A DNA stretch of 64,000 nucleotides from Coffea arabica (GCF_036785885.1 NC_092317.1:2978501-3042500); one strand, 5' to 3'; shown: positions 27,575 to 38,813, numbered from the stretch's first letter. Translations and numbers: made by a program. The notes: generated by a model from the sequence alone, not told the origin.

Positions 27575-29854
27575 ATGAAGACAGTAAGCCTACTGTTAGT
27601 GCTACTTTGCGCAAGCTTCCATCTTGCTTTGTCAGTATTTGTAGACGGTATGCTTTCCGAAACCATTTCTTGATCATGACTTCACCGTAAATGATCAATG
27701 TTTTCAAGGAATTGTTTATCATGAATCTAACATTGTAAAGTACTATTATTCTGTACAACGTGAAACTTAATTTTTGGTAAAATTTTGATGGGAAGTGTTC
27801 TGCTCATGGTGTTACTTGAATTTTCAGGACTTTTGCCCAATGGCAACTTTGAGTACGGCCCGAAACCATGGCAGATGAAGGGTAGTAGAGTGATAGATCC
27901 CCACTCAATACCACATTGGGAAATCTGGGGTTTCGTTGAGTACATAGAATCCGGTCAGAAGCAAGGAGACATGCTCCTGGTAGTCCCCGAAGGCAGGTAC
28001 GCGGTGAGGCTGGGGGATGAAGCTTCAATTAAGACCAAAGTTAAGGTTGAAAAGGATTTGTTTTACTCGCTCTCGTTCAGTGCTGCTCGAACTTGTGCAC
28101 AAGATGAAGTATTGAACCTATCGGTTTCGCCCAACAAAGAGCCCAACGATTGGGGAATGCTTCCGATGCAAACCATGTACAGCAGCGATGGATGGGACTC
28201 TTACTCCTGGGGATTCCTAGCTGACTCCGACGTGATTGAGATTTCCATCCATAACCCAGGAAGGGAAAAAGACGCTGCTTGTGGCCCTCTTATCGATTCT
28301 GTTGCCCTCAAGGCTTTGCGTAGGCCTCTAAAAACAAGAGGTCATTTCTCTCCACCAAACACACACACACACACACACACACTCTCTCTCTCTCTCTCTC
28401 TCTCTCTTGCATCTGGTCCAATTGTTTAGTTTGGTAGATGACTAGGGAGGGTTTATAAATTATAATTGGACCAGGGATTTTCCTATTACCTAATCAATGT
28501 CTCTATCTGCTAATGTGGGTTTAGGTGACTATTGGGGGCTAATTATCTATGTAGTTTAGAAATTTGAAGTGAATTAATTTATATTGACATCTTATTTACC
28601 ATAAAACTTAAAAAAAAAGTGTGAAGTGAATCACATCCATTAGTAGCAACCGGTGAACCTCAGTAATTGTTCGGACCCTCAATCCGTTAAAGAAGTCCAT
28701 AAATTCTGAAGGCCCATTTCTCAGGATCGATGTTACTTCCTAATATCTCCACAAAAAGAGCAATAAATTCTATGGTATATGCACGTTTAAGGGGGACGAT
28801 AAACATGTCTAATCAAATCTAACACTTTATTGTTCACACTTGTTTAATAATTTTATCGAGTTTGAAATTATATTTAAATTTGATTTGTTTATCGATCGAA
28901 TCAATTCAAACAATCTTTTATTTAGTCTAAACTCGAGTAACTTGAGTTTTTTTAGTCATAAATTTAAATGTTATGCTAATTGACAGCCGAACTTGAAACT
29001 TAATTGATTCCAAAATACTTGTTTGAGTTTAATTTAATTAGTGGCGAACTAAACTCGAACAAGCTTTTACTGAGTCGAACTCACTGAGTACTTTTGTTTG
29101 TCTTTCAACCAAACTGCCGCTTGCGGCCTTTCTCACAAATCATTAGAAGGAAAATCATTACAACCATGATGACTGGATCACAACAAGAAGTTTCTTACCA
29201 GATTCTAGCTCATCCATTCCTTTGCTAATTCAAATTCTGTATTCAATCCATGTTATTCTATCAATGTGCCTCCTGCTCTTCAATATGAACCCACATATCT
29301 TGGTTCATTGATGCAATGCAGGAAATCTGTTGAAGAATGGAAATTTTGAAGAAGGTCCATATATCTTCCCCAACACAGCATGGGGAGCTCTAATTCCTCC
29401 CAACATCGAGGACGACCATTCACCATTGCCCGGCTGGATAATCGAATCCCTCAAAGCCGTAAAGTACGTAGATTCAGAACATTTCAGCGTCCCAGAGGGA
29501 AAACGAGCTGTAGAACTCATAGCAGGAAGGGAAAGCGCTATTGCCCAGATAGTGAAGACCATCCCAGGCTGGTGGTACGATCTAGTTTTCTCAGTGGGCG
29601 ATGCCAAGAATGGGTGTGAAGGATCTATGCTAATAGAGGCGTCTGCTGGGACGGTCACTCTTCAGGTGCCCTACCAGTCCTCTGGTAAGGGGCAGTTCAT
29701 CCGAGCCACCCATCGATTTAGAGCAGTTTCAAGGCGCACAAGAGTCAGGTTTTTGAGCAGTAACTATCATATGAGGAGTGACAATACTGGAACATTATGC
29801 GGTCCTGTGATTGATGATGTTCGGTTGTATAGTCTTCGTAAACTACGTATGTGA
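27575..29854 (+). CDS. DUF642 cell-wall protein, tandem copy 2 (372 aa)
   Basis: Exons 27575-27647, 27828-28340 and 29322-29854 join through two phase-1 introns at the same places as in copy 1. The middle exon is 513 bp in both genes. The signal peptide is MKTVSLLLVLLCASFHLALS. Domain one starts LLPNGNFEYGPKPW and domain two LLKNGNFEEGPYIFPN. The Cys pairs (RTCAQ/DAACGP and NGCEG/TLCGP) are kept. Intron 2 has grown to 981 bp, against 307 bp in copy 1, and carries a CA/CT microsatellite 19 bp after the donor. The likely role is the same as copy 1: a secreted wall protein binding polysaccharide or pectin-modifying enzymes. The C-terminus (YSLRKLRM) differs from copy 1 (LVRVPHA). Confidence 0.95.
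28359..28407 (+). repeat. (CA)n(CT)n microsatellite
   Basis: About 12 CA units are followed directly by about 12 CT units, inside intron 2 of DUF642 gene 2 and close to its 5' splice site. Likely polymorphic. Confidence 0.9.
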
Positions 29855-30199
29855 AGCGATTCAGCCACATATACTCTCAAGCGTCAGAATTTACAAATCC
29901 TCGAGTTTACTCTCTCGCAAAGTCATGAATCGTGATCATCAATAGCTTATGAAGGAAATCTATTGTCTTGTTATTGTGCTGGGGTGGGTGATTTTTTATT
30001 TTTTTTCCTTTTTCCCTAAGATTACTATTACTACTACTACAGAAACAATTCAAACAGAGAAGAGAGCTTTTAAGTTGCTATATTACAGCATTGGTCAATA
30101 TAATATCATACTCCAGATTTTAGTTAAGGGACATCTTATCGTACATGGCGATGCTTAATTGCTTCTTGCTCCACACGGGTTTATTTGGATAGAGTATTA
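29855..30199. other. 3' flank of DUF642 gene 2
   Basis: Presumed 3' UTR and spacer. The right part (from about 30178) is the left fragment of a dispersed repeat split by the SINE-like insertion. Confidence 0.5.
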
Positions 30200-30600
30200 T
30201 TTGAAATATTATTATTATTATTATTATTTTTAGCTTAACGGCACATCTAACCTAGCCTAGCCTAACCTACTCCTACTCCTAAGGGGAGGGGAAACCTACT
30301 CTATGGGGTGGCCCAACTGAGCCGGGGGGAACCTGATGGGGACTGAACCACCATCAGACCAGACGGGTGCACCACACACCCGTATGGATTTAGAACAAAC
30401 CTCATATTGAGGGACATTGATGGGAGGCAAGGTTTGAAATATTATTTGGAATAATTACTGTAACACTTTTTGTGATGTGATGTATGTGAGATAAAAAGGT
30501 AATTGGGAATATAAAAAGTTGAGTTGGAAAATGTGTTTATGATGAAAGCGAAATATTATTTGAGATATTTGTGTTATTCAAACACTATTGGAATTACAAT
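30178..30600 (+). repeat. Dispersed AT-rich repeat, copy 3, split by a SINE-like insertion
   Basis: The left piece (30178-30213) and right piece (30433-30600) join into one copy of the family also seen at 12190, 12395 and 62195. Words such as TTTGGATAGAGTATTATTTG, then ACTGTAACACTTTTTGTGA, then TGTATGTGAGATAAAAAGG fall in the family order. The interruption is exactly the SINE-like element plus one duplicated target. Confidence 0.6.
30214..30432 (-). mobile_element. SINE-like retroposon (219 bp) with 14-bp target duplication
   Basis: The insert is GC-richer than its surroundings and is flanked by identical TTTGAAATATTATT copies (30200-30213 and 30433-30446). On the minus strand it ends in a (TAA)n-type tail (30214-30230). 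About 55-80 bases in from the head it has GTCTGGTCTGATGGTGG and GGTTCAGTCCC, which resemble pol III box A and box B, though the two lie closer together than in a normal tRNA. It has no coding capacity. The duplication and tail make retroposition likely. The exact SINE family is not known to me. Confidence 0.65.
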
Positions 30601-30671
30601 GACACTCAATTTCAATAAACCCCTCGAAAAGTACACTCTTCTTTTCTCATCTTGCCCCCTCGAAGATTGAA

Positions 30672-30920
30672 TTGCACTAACCACCCTCTATAATAATATT
30701 CTCAAATAGGTGCAAACGGGTCGAGGAGCCCAATGTGTGGCAAATTCGGGCATCCACACCTTTTGACGTGCCCAATTTTTAAATGATCACTTTTAGTCAA
30801 TTTTCATTTTTTTGAGTGGATTTTGGTCGGAATTTACCGGACCCACATGACGTGCCCAATTTTAAAGGGTAAGAATGACAAACCGCCTTGACTAGAAATG
30901 TGAGGGGACTAACAGTGCAA
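30672..30920. mobile_element. Putative TIR element, TTGCAC family copy 1 (249 bp)
   Basis: The left end TTGCACTAACCACCCTC and the reverse of the right end (TTGCACTGTTAGTCCCCTC) are inverted repeats. The right 90 bp matches the reverse complement of the left part of 35278-35505, through CACATGACGTG and CAATTTTAAAGGGTAA blocks. No target duplication was read. Confidence 0.55.
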
Positions 30921-32414
30921 AGCTTTAGTTAAACATTCATCAAAAAATACATAACTAACCCACCATTGCTAACAATTCATCTTAGGACAATGCTTTAGTA
31001 ACGACAGTTATGGTAACGAAACAGTTTTTTTACCTGATATAATAAGTGGTTGCACTTTTAGCGACCATTTGATTACTTTATAGGCCTATCCACCTAAATA
31101 GGATAACACTTAAAAATAAGAAAGTAAAATTTTCATCTAAAATAGTAAGTTAATAGTAATAAATTAGTAAGTTTCATACTTCAAAAGGTAAATTGGAATA
31201 AATATTAAACTTATTTTTTAAATAAATAAAGTACTACTTTATATCCCAAACTTACTTTTTAGAGAGTAAGTTTAAATCAAATAATAGTAAGTTTTTATAC
31301 ATAAATAGTAATTCTTACTGATAACATGGTAAATTTGATTAATAATCAAAACTTACTGATTTATGGAACACGTATACTATTTTACTTTAAAACATATTTC
31401 AAACTAGTATTAGAAAATTTATTTGAATTAACGATAAGATGTTTTATTAATGATTAATTCTTAGTACCTTAGCTAGTAAGTACACGTAATATACCTGCAT
31501 AATACATGATTATAGGTATAATTTAAAAAAATTTATTTATATATTTTAAAATATTATGAAAAATAGTTTGACTTTTCACATAATCTCGTAAAATATGTAA
31601 TAAAACTTTTGTCATATTATAAGTTTTTAATCATTTTCAATTTTTGAAAAGTTTGAAAGTTTGGATAACAATAACAACAAATCTTCCTAGTTATATATAG
31701 AATATTACTTGTTTATATATCACAATTTTTATAATTTAACACATATGAATATAATAAGATGATAAAGTTTTAATAAATTTTACATCTGGGACACAAGAAA
31801 TAATAAGAGTTAAAGCCAAAACAAAATGAGAAATAATATAATAATAAAAATGACAAAATTAGTATAACAATTAATATAAGAAAATCAGTATGATCTAGAA
31901 TTTTTCCTTGGGAGATTGTTCATAAAAATGGGATCCAACAATTATAAATAAAATCACATGCATATATAATGTATTTTATTATTTAAATTAAATTTAGTTC
32001 ACATATAAAATGGTCCTAAAATAATTAGTACACTATGATACAATGTTATTTTAACAACAAGAGTTTTTTTACTAAAAGTCTCAAATATCCATGACATACG
32101 TATGAGGGATATTTTACCATATTTGTATCTCACATCTAATCATTAAAGTTAACATGAGGAAAAATATTTTTGACAATAGAATTGTTTTGAATTTAGTCAA
32201 CAAGTTGAGATTTTTTAAACAATAAAAGTGAAATATTTTGGGAACTTAGTTGTTTATTTTCCCATAATTAAAAATTGCTATATTTTAGCAATTGTTGCCA
32301 TTGACTTTCATTCTGTAGACTAATTTTTATCAATTCAAAATTAGTTTTATTAACAATAATTGAAATTCCATTAATCTGAGGATTGGCATTCTATTGCTAT
32401 TGTTTTATGAGTAA

Positions 32415-32555
32415 ATCTTTCCTACACTGACGGTGTATACACTATCATCGTTAGATTCATGACATGTGTGCAAAAGTTGAATTTCAAATTCAAATTTTGC
32501 ATAGTTATCAATCATCCAACACTGATAGTGTATACACTGTCAGTGTAGGAAAGAT
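32415..32555 (+). mobile_element. Tourist-like MITE (141 bp), copy 2, nested in the MULE
   Basis: The ends ATCTTTCCTACACTGAC are inverted and flanked by TAA (32412-32414 and 32556-32558). It is the same family and length as 22059-22199, in the opposite orientation. It lies in the central part of the long-armed MULE, so it inserted after that part existed. Confidence 0.85.
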
Positions 32556-33492
32556 TAATCCTTATTTTATATGTAAATATTTAACCTAAGTAATAAAATA
32601 AATAATAGCTACTTAAAAAAAGGGAAATTGGTGCTCAATTGATTGTGGTGTAAAATATTAGTATACAATTAAGTAGAGTTTGAAATGGAATTAAATTTAT
32701 TTAGTATTTTACTGCTAACAACTTTGACCCCATTTAATGCTTAAAGAAAAAAAAAGAGACATAGAGATTGAGATTGGTTCCTTAGTGTGAAAAAGGAAAA
32801 TTCCTCTAAAGTCATGCTGCGTGAAATTCTGGATGCATATGAAATTAGAAATGTGATAACTTTGCAATTCATTCTCATTCATAATGAATTTCTTTGACTC
32901 TACATAGAATTGCAATTTTTTTCGTTCAGCATGAAAATATTTTTTTTTGTCATATTGATGGCTTTGCTTTTAAGATTATCTACATGTCGGTGGTTAGTAT
33001 TATTGACAAGGTTAGAGGTCATGGAAAATGTTACTAATTTTAGGAGAAATTATGTATTGTAAAAATGATTTAACAATTTTCTACTAAGCATAACTACTGC
33101 ATACAAAAAGAAAAGATATTTGATTTTTATTTTGCTTTGATTAGAAGAACTTGTACTACTAATAAAGGAAATTTCAATTCAACAATCAACGTGCACATGA
33201 TTACAGTAATTTTTTAGTCAATTAGACTAATATATGCCATAAAGTAGTCAGATTTAGTCATTTGTGAATTGATAATTTTAACAGTTTACATAACATTCAT
33301 CTATAAAAAAATGATGATTATTATAAAATGATATTTTATAATAATTTACATACCATTTGCCAATAAAAAAAGAGTTTGATAGAAAAAATATGGATACAAA
33401 TCCATAATGTAAATGATACAAAGTACGTTTGAAAGTCACAGAACTTAATATATGGGTAATTTTACTATAATTTTCAAAGATTATGCTACGTT

Positions 33493-33804
33493 AATACAAC
33501 TTTAATTTTTATACTTGTGACCTAGAAAATAAATTTATTAAAATTTTAACATTTTATTAAAAATTTTATTAAATTCATAGGCATTAATATATGAAATTTG
33601 TGATGTATAAGTAAGTGCTATTTTATATACAACTCAAAAGATATGTTGTTATTATAATACAACTTTAACTTTTATACTTGTGACCTAGTAAATAAATTTA
33701 TTAAAACTTTACCATTTTATTATATTCATAGGTATTAATATATGGAAATTGGGATGTATAGATGAGTGCAATTCTATATATAATTCGAAAGATTTGTTGT
33801 TATT
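33493..33804 (+). repeat. Tandem duplication of a ~160-bp unit
   Basis: Units 33493-33655 and 33656-33804 both begin AATACAACTTTAA, share ATACTTGTGACCTAG and AATAAATTTATTAAAA, and end in TTGTTGTTATT. They differ by substitutions and a deletion of about 14 bp. The second unit is the inner end of the right MULE arm. Confidence 0.75.
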
Positions 33805-34537
33805 GTCATCCAAACTTTCTAACCTTTCACAAATTAAAAAATAATTCAAAATTTATAATATGACAAATTATTCTTACATATTTTATAAGGTCATGCGCAA
33901 AAGATATAGTTTTCGTAGTATATTTAAAATGCTTAAAACATATAACAATTACAAAATGATACGTACAATTGTGTATCATACATTTACATTACGAGTAATT
34001 ACTAACTATAATACTAAGTTTCAATCATTAATAAAAAATCTTAACATTATTTCAAATAAACTTCCTAATACTTGTTTCATATAAGTTTTTTTAAGTAAAA
34101 TAGTAAATTTATACCGCAAACTAGTAGGTTTTGACCACTAACCAAATTTACTATTCTATCAACAATATTTACTATTAATATATAAAAACTTACTATTACT
34201 TGAACCAAACTTACTCTCCAAAAAGTAAGTTTCATATATAGAGTAGTAATTTACCTCAAAAAAAAAAAGTAAGTTCCATATTTATTCCAATTTACTTTTT
34301 GAGACATAAAAGTTATTAATTTATCGAGTTAACTTACTATTTTTTATGTAAAACTGATTAACCAAATTTTTAGGTACTATCTTATTTAAGTGACCAGTCT
34401 AATAGGTAATCAAATGGTCACTAAAAGTGTTTTTACCTGTTATATCAGGTAAAAACAGTTTCGTTACCATAACGATCGTTACCTTAGACTTTTCCTTCAT
34501 CTTAACCCAAAACAACCTGATTGCAAAGTCACAACAG

Positions 34538-34821
34538 CTAATTGAAATTCATCTGAAGGAAATTGCTGATTGAAATGCTAGATATGTTGGGTTCAGAGAC
34601 AATGATGCAACAAGTGCAGAATGACTCGACCACCTTGGCTTGATCGACGGATGCAATTTCCACAATTTCTCCATTTTTCAGCATTAGGGCCATCCTGACT
34701 TTAATGGAGAATGGGTTCTTCTTGGCTTCAGTAATTGCACCACCGCTATAGACCGTGACAGCACCATCGTCGCCCCATCGTTGCAAGTGTTCGTAAAATG
34801 CCTGAACGAAATGTCCAACTG
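34538..34821 (-). pseudogene. Unrecognised coding-like fragment
   Basis: On the minus strand an open stretch reads PVGHFVQAFYEHLQRWGDDG, followed by a segment with GAITEAKKNPFSIKVRMALM and GEIVEIASVDQAKVV. Its composition is protein-like rather than random. An acceptor-like TTATAG precedes it at about 34827-34822, so it could be one exon or the last exon of a gene. I do not recognise the family, and I see no matching upstream exon between 34822 and 36400. It starts only 33 bp from the target duplication of the long-armed MULE. A broken gene end is the best guess. Confidence 0.3.
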
Positions 34822-36497
34822 GCTATAAATTGTATGTGATTAGGATGCGAAATATGGAAAAAAAAAAAGGATAACATGAGCGAAGAGCTTAAGAAGAGGA
34901 TTAGGGGAAATCAGAAATAGGGCAGAGTATGGTTCAAGAAGCTTCTGGCAGGTTACTGTGTTAGGCTTGTAGGAAGAAAATTAGACAATTAGAAACTTCC
35001 GATGTCTCCAAACTCCAAGGAATATGCTTTACTATGCTTGCCTGCTTCACGTACCATCTATGGATTACCTTTCTTTTTTTTTTTTTTTTTTTGCATTTAT
35101 CTTTTATTGTACATTTGCTTGTTATTTTCTTGTCTTCAATCACCAATTTCCTTCGAATGAATTACAATCAACTAAGAGGAGTTTGCAATTAGGGTTCATT
35201 TTGGGTTGAGACGAATTGGAGATTTGCAGGTAATGGTGGAATATTTTTTGTATTTAGATTAATATTTAACTAAAGGTTTGCACCATTAGTCCCTCAAATT
35301 TCTGATCAATTTGATTTGTCATTTTTACCCATTAAAAATTGGACACGTCATGTGAGCACTGTAAGTTTCGGCTAAAATCCGCTTGGAAAAGTGTAAAGGG
35401 ATCAAAGGTAATCATTTTTTGTTTGTTAGAGATTAAAACTGATCATTTTCATTTTAAGGGACTAAATTTTCATATCAACAATATGTGAGGGAAGATTTGG
35501 TGCAATTCTCTCTCATTAGCTGAATTTTAGTTACCTAATCCTTAAAGAATTAAATTTGGTCAACTGAGTACTTAGTTGAGATGGATTTTCAAGGAAGGAA
35601 GAAGACAGCCAAAGAAAAAAGAATAACTTGGTTGTTTTTCAAGAATACTTTGACATGCTTTGTGATAATCTGGCATTATCTTTTCTCTTGATTCTTTCAA
35701 ATAAAGAAAGTTTACTGATGAAATTTTTTCTTGTGAAGCACGCCTTATTTTCTAGGACATCAAAGTTTTGGTTTATCATGTCTATAGAACATCTGAAATG
35801 TAAAGTTTGTAATGTCCATCTTCGTTTATGATGATAATATGCTTCATCAGGTTATTGTTCCTAGGGCCAGATTCTTCAAATCATCAACTTTTCTTTGTAA
35901 AGTTTTCCTTTCTCCTCTGGTTAGCCATATCTTGAACATTTGAAAAATGCATAATTTGCTTTCAGTGACAAGTGACTTTACTATAGCAATTATTTGAACT
36001 CCTGGAAGTTCAAAGTTCTGAATTATCAATGCGTCTTTCTTCCCCTGCTGCTGTGCTAACTAATTCACGAGTTGCAGTAATTTATTTGTCGACTTGACTC
36101 CAGAACTTTTTCCTGCCAGGATCTTGACCTCACCCTGCTCCCTTTCTTATTAGCCCTTCCCCAAGTCCAGGATTTGTCTTTCAGTTGCACCTGATCTTGA
36201 TTTTTATTATCATCCTCTCTTTTGACAACCTTTTCCAAGGATGTAGTCTGGCTACTAATGGTATCTAATTTGACTAAAGATAAAAATTAAGTGATGTGAA
36301 CTTGATACACACCGAATAGCTCAGCTCAGTGCTTTTAGTAGCTAAGAGAAGGAGGCAAGAGGGACGACAACTCAAGCAGTCAAGCCACAGTTAGCCTATA
36401 ACAACGGCTTTGTTGGTCGCAAGCTTGAATCAGTAGTATTACTTTACCCTGAAGTATGCCAAGCATTTATTTAACCCTTTGTAACGCAACTTTGCAG
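34822..36497. other. Intergenic between the MULE and the Ran fragment
   Basis: This segment holds T-runs near 35073-35092 and the TTGCAC-family element (35278-35505). At 35175-35230 there is a leader-like stretch ending in a donor-like CAG followed by GTAATGG. No complete coding chain was found. Confidence 0.5.
35278..35505. mobile_element. Putative TIR element, TTGCAC family copy 2 (228 bp)
   Basis: The left end TTGCACCATTAGTCCCTCA and the reverse of the right end (TTGCACCAAATCTTCCCTCA) are inverted repeats. It is related to 30672-30920 in inverted orientation, so the two sit on opposite sides of the long-armed MULE. No clear target duplication. Confidence 0.55.
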
Positions 36498-37002
36498 CAT
36501 TCATGGGCAGTGTGCAATCATAATGTTTGATGTTACAGCACGTTTGACCTTCAAGAATGTGGCAACATGGCATCGTGAGGTGAACCATGTTTCATATTAC
36601 TATACACTTCAACTTATTTCTGCAGTCCATTATTTTTCGGCCAACATTCTCCTGTCAATTACAGGGTGTGCGAAAATATACCAACTGTTTTGTGTGGGAA
36701 TAAAGTGGATGTCAAGAATAGGCAGGTAGAAGCAAAGCAGGTCACATTCCATAGAAAGAAGAATATTCAGTACTACTACAACTACGAGAAGCCGTTTCTC
36801 TATCTTCTTCGGAAACTTGCTGGGTACTGATTACAGAAGCATCTCCTGTAACTTTACTGTATATGGCTCTTGTTCCTACCTTTAAAATTTTTTACGGCAG
36901 CTGTCAAATTGTTTTATTCTACAGGGACCCTAACCTTAACTTTGCAGAGCAGCCTGCTCTTGTACCACCTGAAGTTCGTTTTGACATGGTTGCACAGCAG
37001 CA
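36498..37002 (+). pseudogene. Ran GTPase gene fragment (C-terminal half), decayed
   Basis: Three exon-like pieces (36498-36579, 36665-36823 and 36925-37002) encode Ran segments: [20 protein letters not shown], then [13 protein letters not shown] with the G4 motif NKVD, then [20 protein letters not shown] and VPPEVRFDMVAQQ. Ran carries nuclear transport cargo cycles. Introns are kept, so this came from DNA duplication rather than a retrocopy. Evidence of decay is clear. The half with G1, G2 and G3 is absent upstream. The residues joining exon one to exon two (Ran LCR region) are missing. Seven residues including the G5 SAK motif are deleted between QYY and YNYEKPF. The acidic C-terminal tail is not found. 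It cannot bind GTP normally. Confidence 0.85.
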
Positions 37003-38813
37003 GTAAGTGATCATACAGAATTAAAAGCAGAGAATAGTTAACTCAAGTCTCAGACATCCCTCGCAATTTTGAATATTTTAGTGAAGTTGTACTGGGTTTA
37101 GGCTTTGTATCAACATTACGTCTCGGTTCTGGTATATGTTCTGAAGCTTAGGTAAGCCCAAGTTGCTGTTAATGCAGGATGGCGCTCAATGGGCTAAAGA
37201 TTTGCAAAACAAGGCCCATCAAAACAAGATCCTTGTTGGCATTAATTGTTCAAGTAGGTCCCTAATATATATATAATAGCATTATGATTTATGTATGGAA
37301 TATAGTTTTGGATCGAATCACTGTCGTTCCACAGTATAGACCTCCTGGGAAATTGTCATTTTCTCAAAGATAGCAGAGATAAGTTTGAGAAAACGTCCAA
37401 AGGCTAAAAAAACCCTCCATTTTCGTTTACTCTAGGGGTGTAATAATGGCTGAAAAACGACACGGTATAAAGTTGGATGTTAGCATGAGAAGTTGACATA
37501 CACCTTTTACTTTTTCCTCAATAATTCTGTACAAACCACATGAGAAGCACTTCTCGACCGTCCATCAAAAAACAACTCATTACATAGCTAGGGGATATCA
37601 ACTTAGGCTCAGCATAACCAACCTACAAACCACCAAACCATCCTAAAAGCCATGAGACACCAATATTCCGGATAAAAAAGACTTGGCACTTTCAGTGGTA
37701 TGGAGATTAGAATGTCAACTCATGCAAGTTGGCCAAAGCCAACGCAACACAAATAAATACCAAGAAAACTTATATCAAGGTGGAATCATTATTATGTTTG
37801 GAAAATGCTCACACATACTCATGGTCATAGATGGAAGAAAAAAAAAAAAAGACTCAATCCCATCCGTTACCTTAGTCCAAAAGAATTGGATTGTTGAGCA
37901 CACATATGGCATGGGAGCTACAAAAACATGGGCTGGAAAAGGAGACTACTCTACGCATGCGATGAACCAAAACCTCGATTTACATTAGACAAAGATAAAG
38001 TTGTTAGATATTTAAATTATCGATGATTAGGTTCTTGATTGAATATAGCAAAGATCAGCTGCCATTATTTTATGCAACTGGCAACGGGATTTCCCTTTTT
38101 TGCTGAACCATTTGTACTTTGTGCATGGTCTTCAATGGAGAGACATAAGTTATCTAATCCAGGATGGTTTAAAAGAGACAAAACATTTGTGCAGCAAGTG
38201 CTTGGATTTGTTAACTCTGCTTGGAAATTGGTAAAAAGTTCTTGTAGTTGGTGATAAAATAGCCGTGATTTCATTCTTTTAAACTTTTAAAAAGGTGTTA
38301 AAACTTAAAAGAAGCCCCCCCAAGAATTACGATGGCAAAAATGTTATGGATAACCTGTGACAGCATGATTGTAAAGCTGTTACCCATGGCCGGTGCTTGC
38401 AGACAAACCTAACCCCGTTCCCACTTTTAGATTTCTGGACTACATACATCTTGAGACTACTGATGACCTAGCTTTATCCAAAGGCAAAAGCGTCCCTGTC
38501 ATCATAGTATCTTTGTTACTAGTTCATTAGCTAGACATAACTGCATTAATTTTATGAGATTAGCTGAGATTTTTAGTACCTTAAACCAATAGCTATAACT
38601 ACAGGCAATATCATAGAAGTTGGATTTAGGGCCTACAGGATTGTAGTTATGCAAGCATTCTCAAGTCTTAACGGTGTATAGTAGTTTCTTTGTGAATGGT
38701 GGATTTTAATTGGAGTACTTCACTTCCTATGCTAACTGTCAAGTTTCTGGCTTAATTTACTGATTTTGTTTAGACGCAAATCACAACTGTTGAATTTTGG
38801 AACATGTTTTTGG
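37003..38813. other. Intergenic, no gene seen
   Basis: This follows the Ran fragment. Frames at 37683-37988 and 38039-38274 have no recognisable domain, and the second pair overlaps on both strands. No RNA gene seen. Confidence 0.5.

Larger units (their letters stand above)
30985..34495. mobile_element. Long-armed Mutator-like element, 3.5 kb, non-autonomous
   Basis: Perfect 9-bp duplications TTCATCTTA flank the element (30976-30984 and 34496-34504). Its ends, GGACAATGCTTTAGTAACGA and the reverse of the right end GGAAAAGTCTAAGGTAACGA, align without gaps. They lead into a strongly matching GTTATGGTAACGAAAC block. Inverted similarity continues for about 840 bp: left arm 30985 to about 31825, right arm about 33656 to 34495. 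The arms have dispersed mismatches and small indels. The 1.8-kb centre includes a nested MITE (32415-32555) and the first copy of a local duplication. No transposase frame was found. The TSD length and long TIRs point to the Mutator superfamily. Confidence 0.8.

Noticed and set aside
28795-29110. Possible element inside intron 2 of DUF642 gene 2 with GAACTCG-type words
   Set aside because: Words resemble old repeat DNA near 12960-13340, but no ends or duplication could be set.
35175-35230. Possible 5' leader exon of a complete Ran gene
   Set aside because: A donor-like CAG/GTAATGG is present, but no Ran exon with the GDGGTGKT motif follows before 36498.
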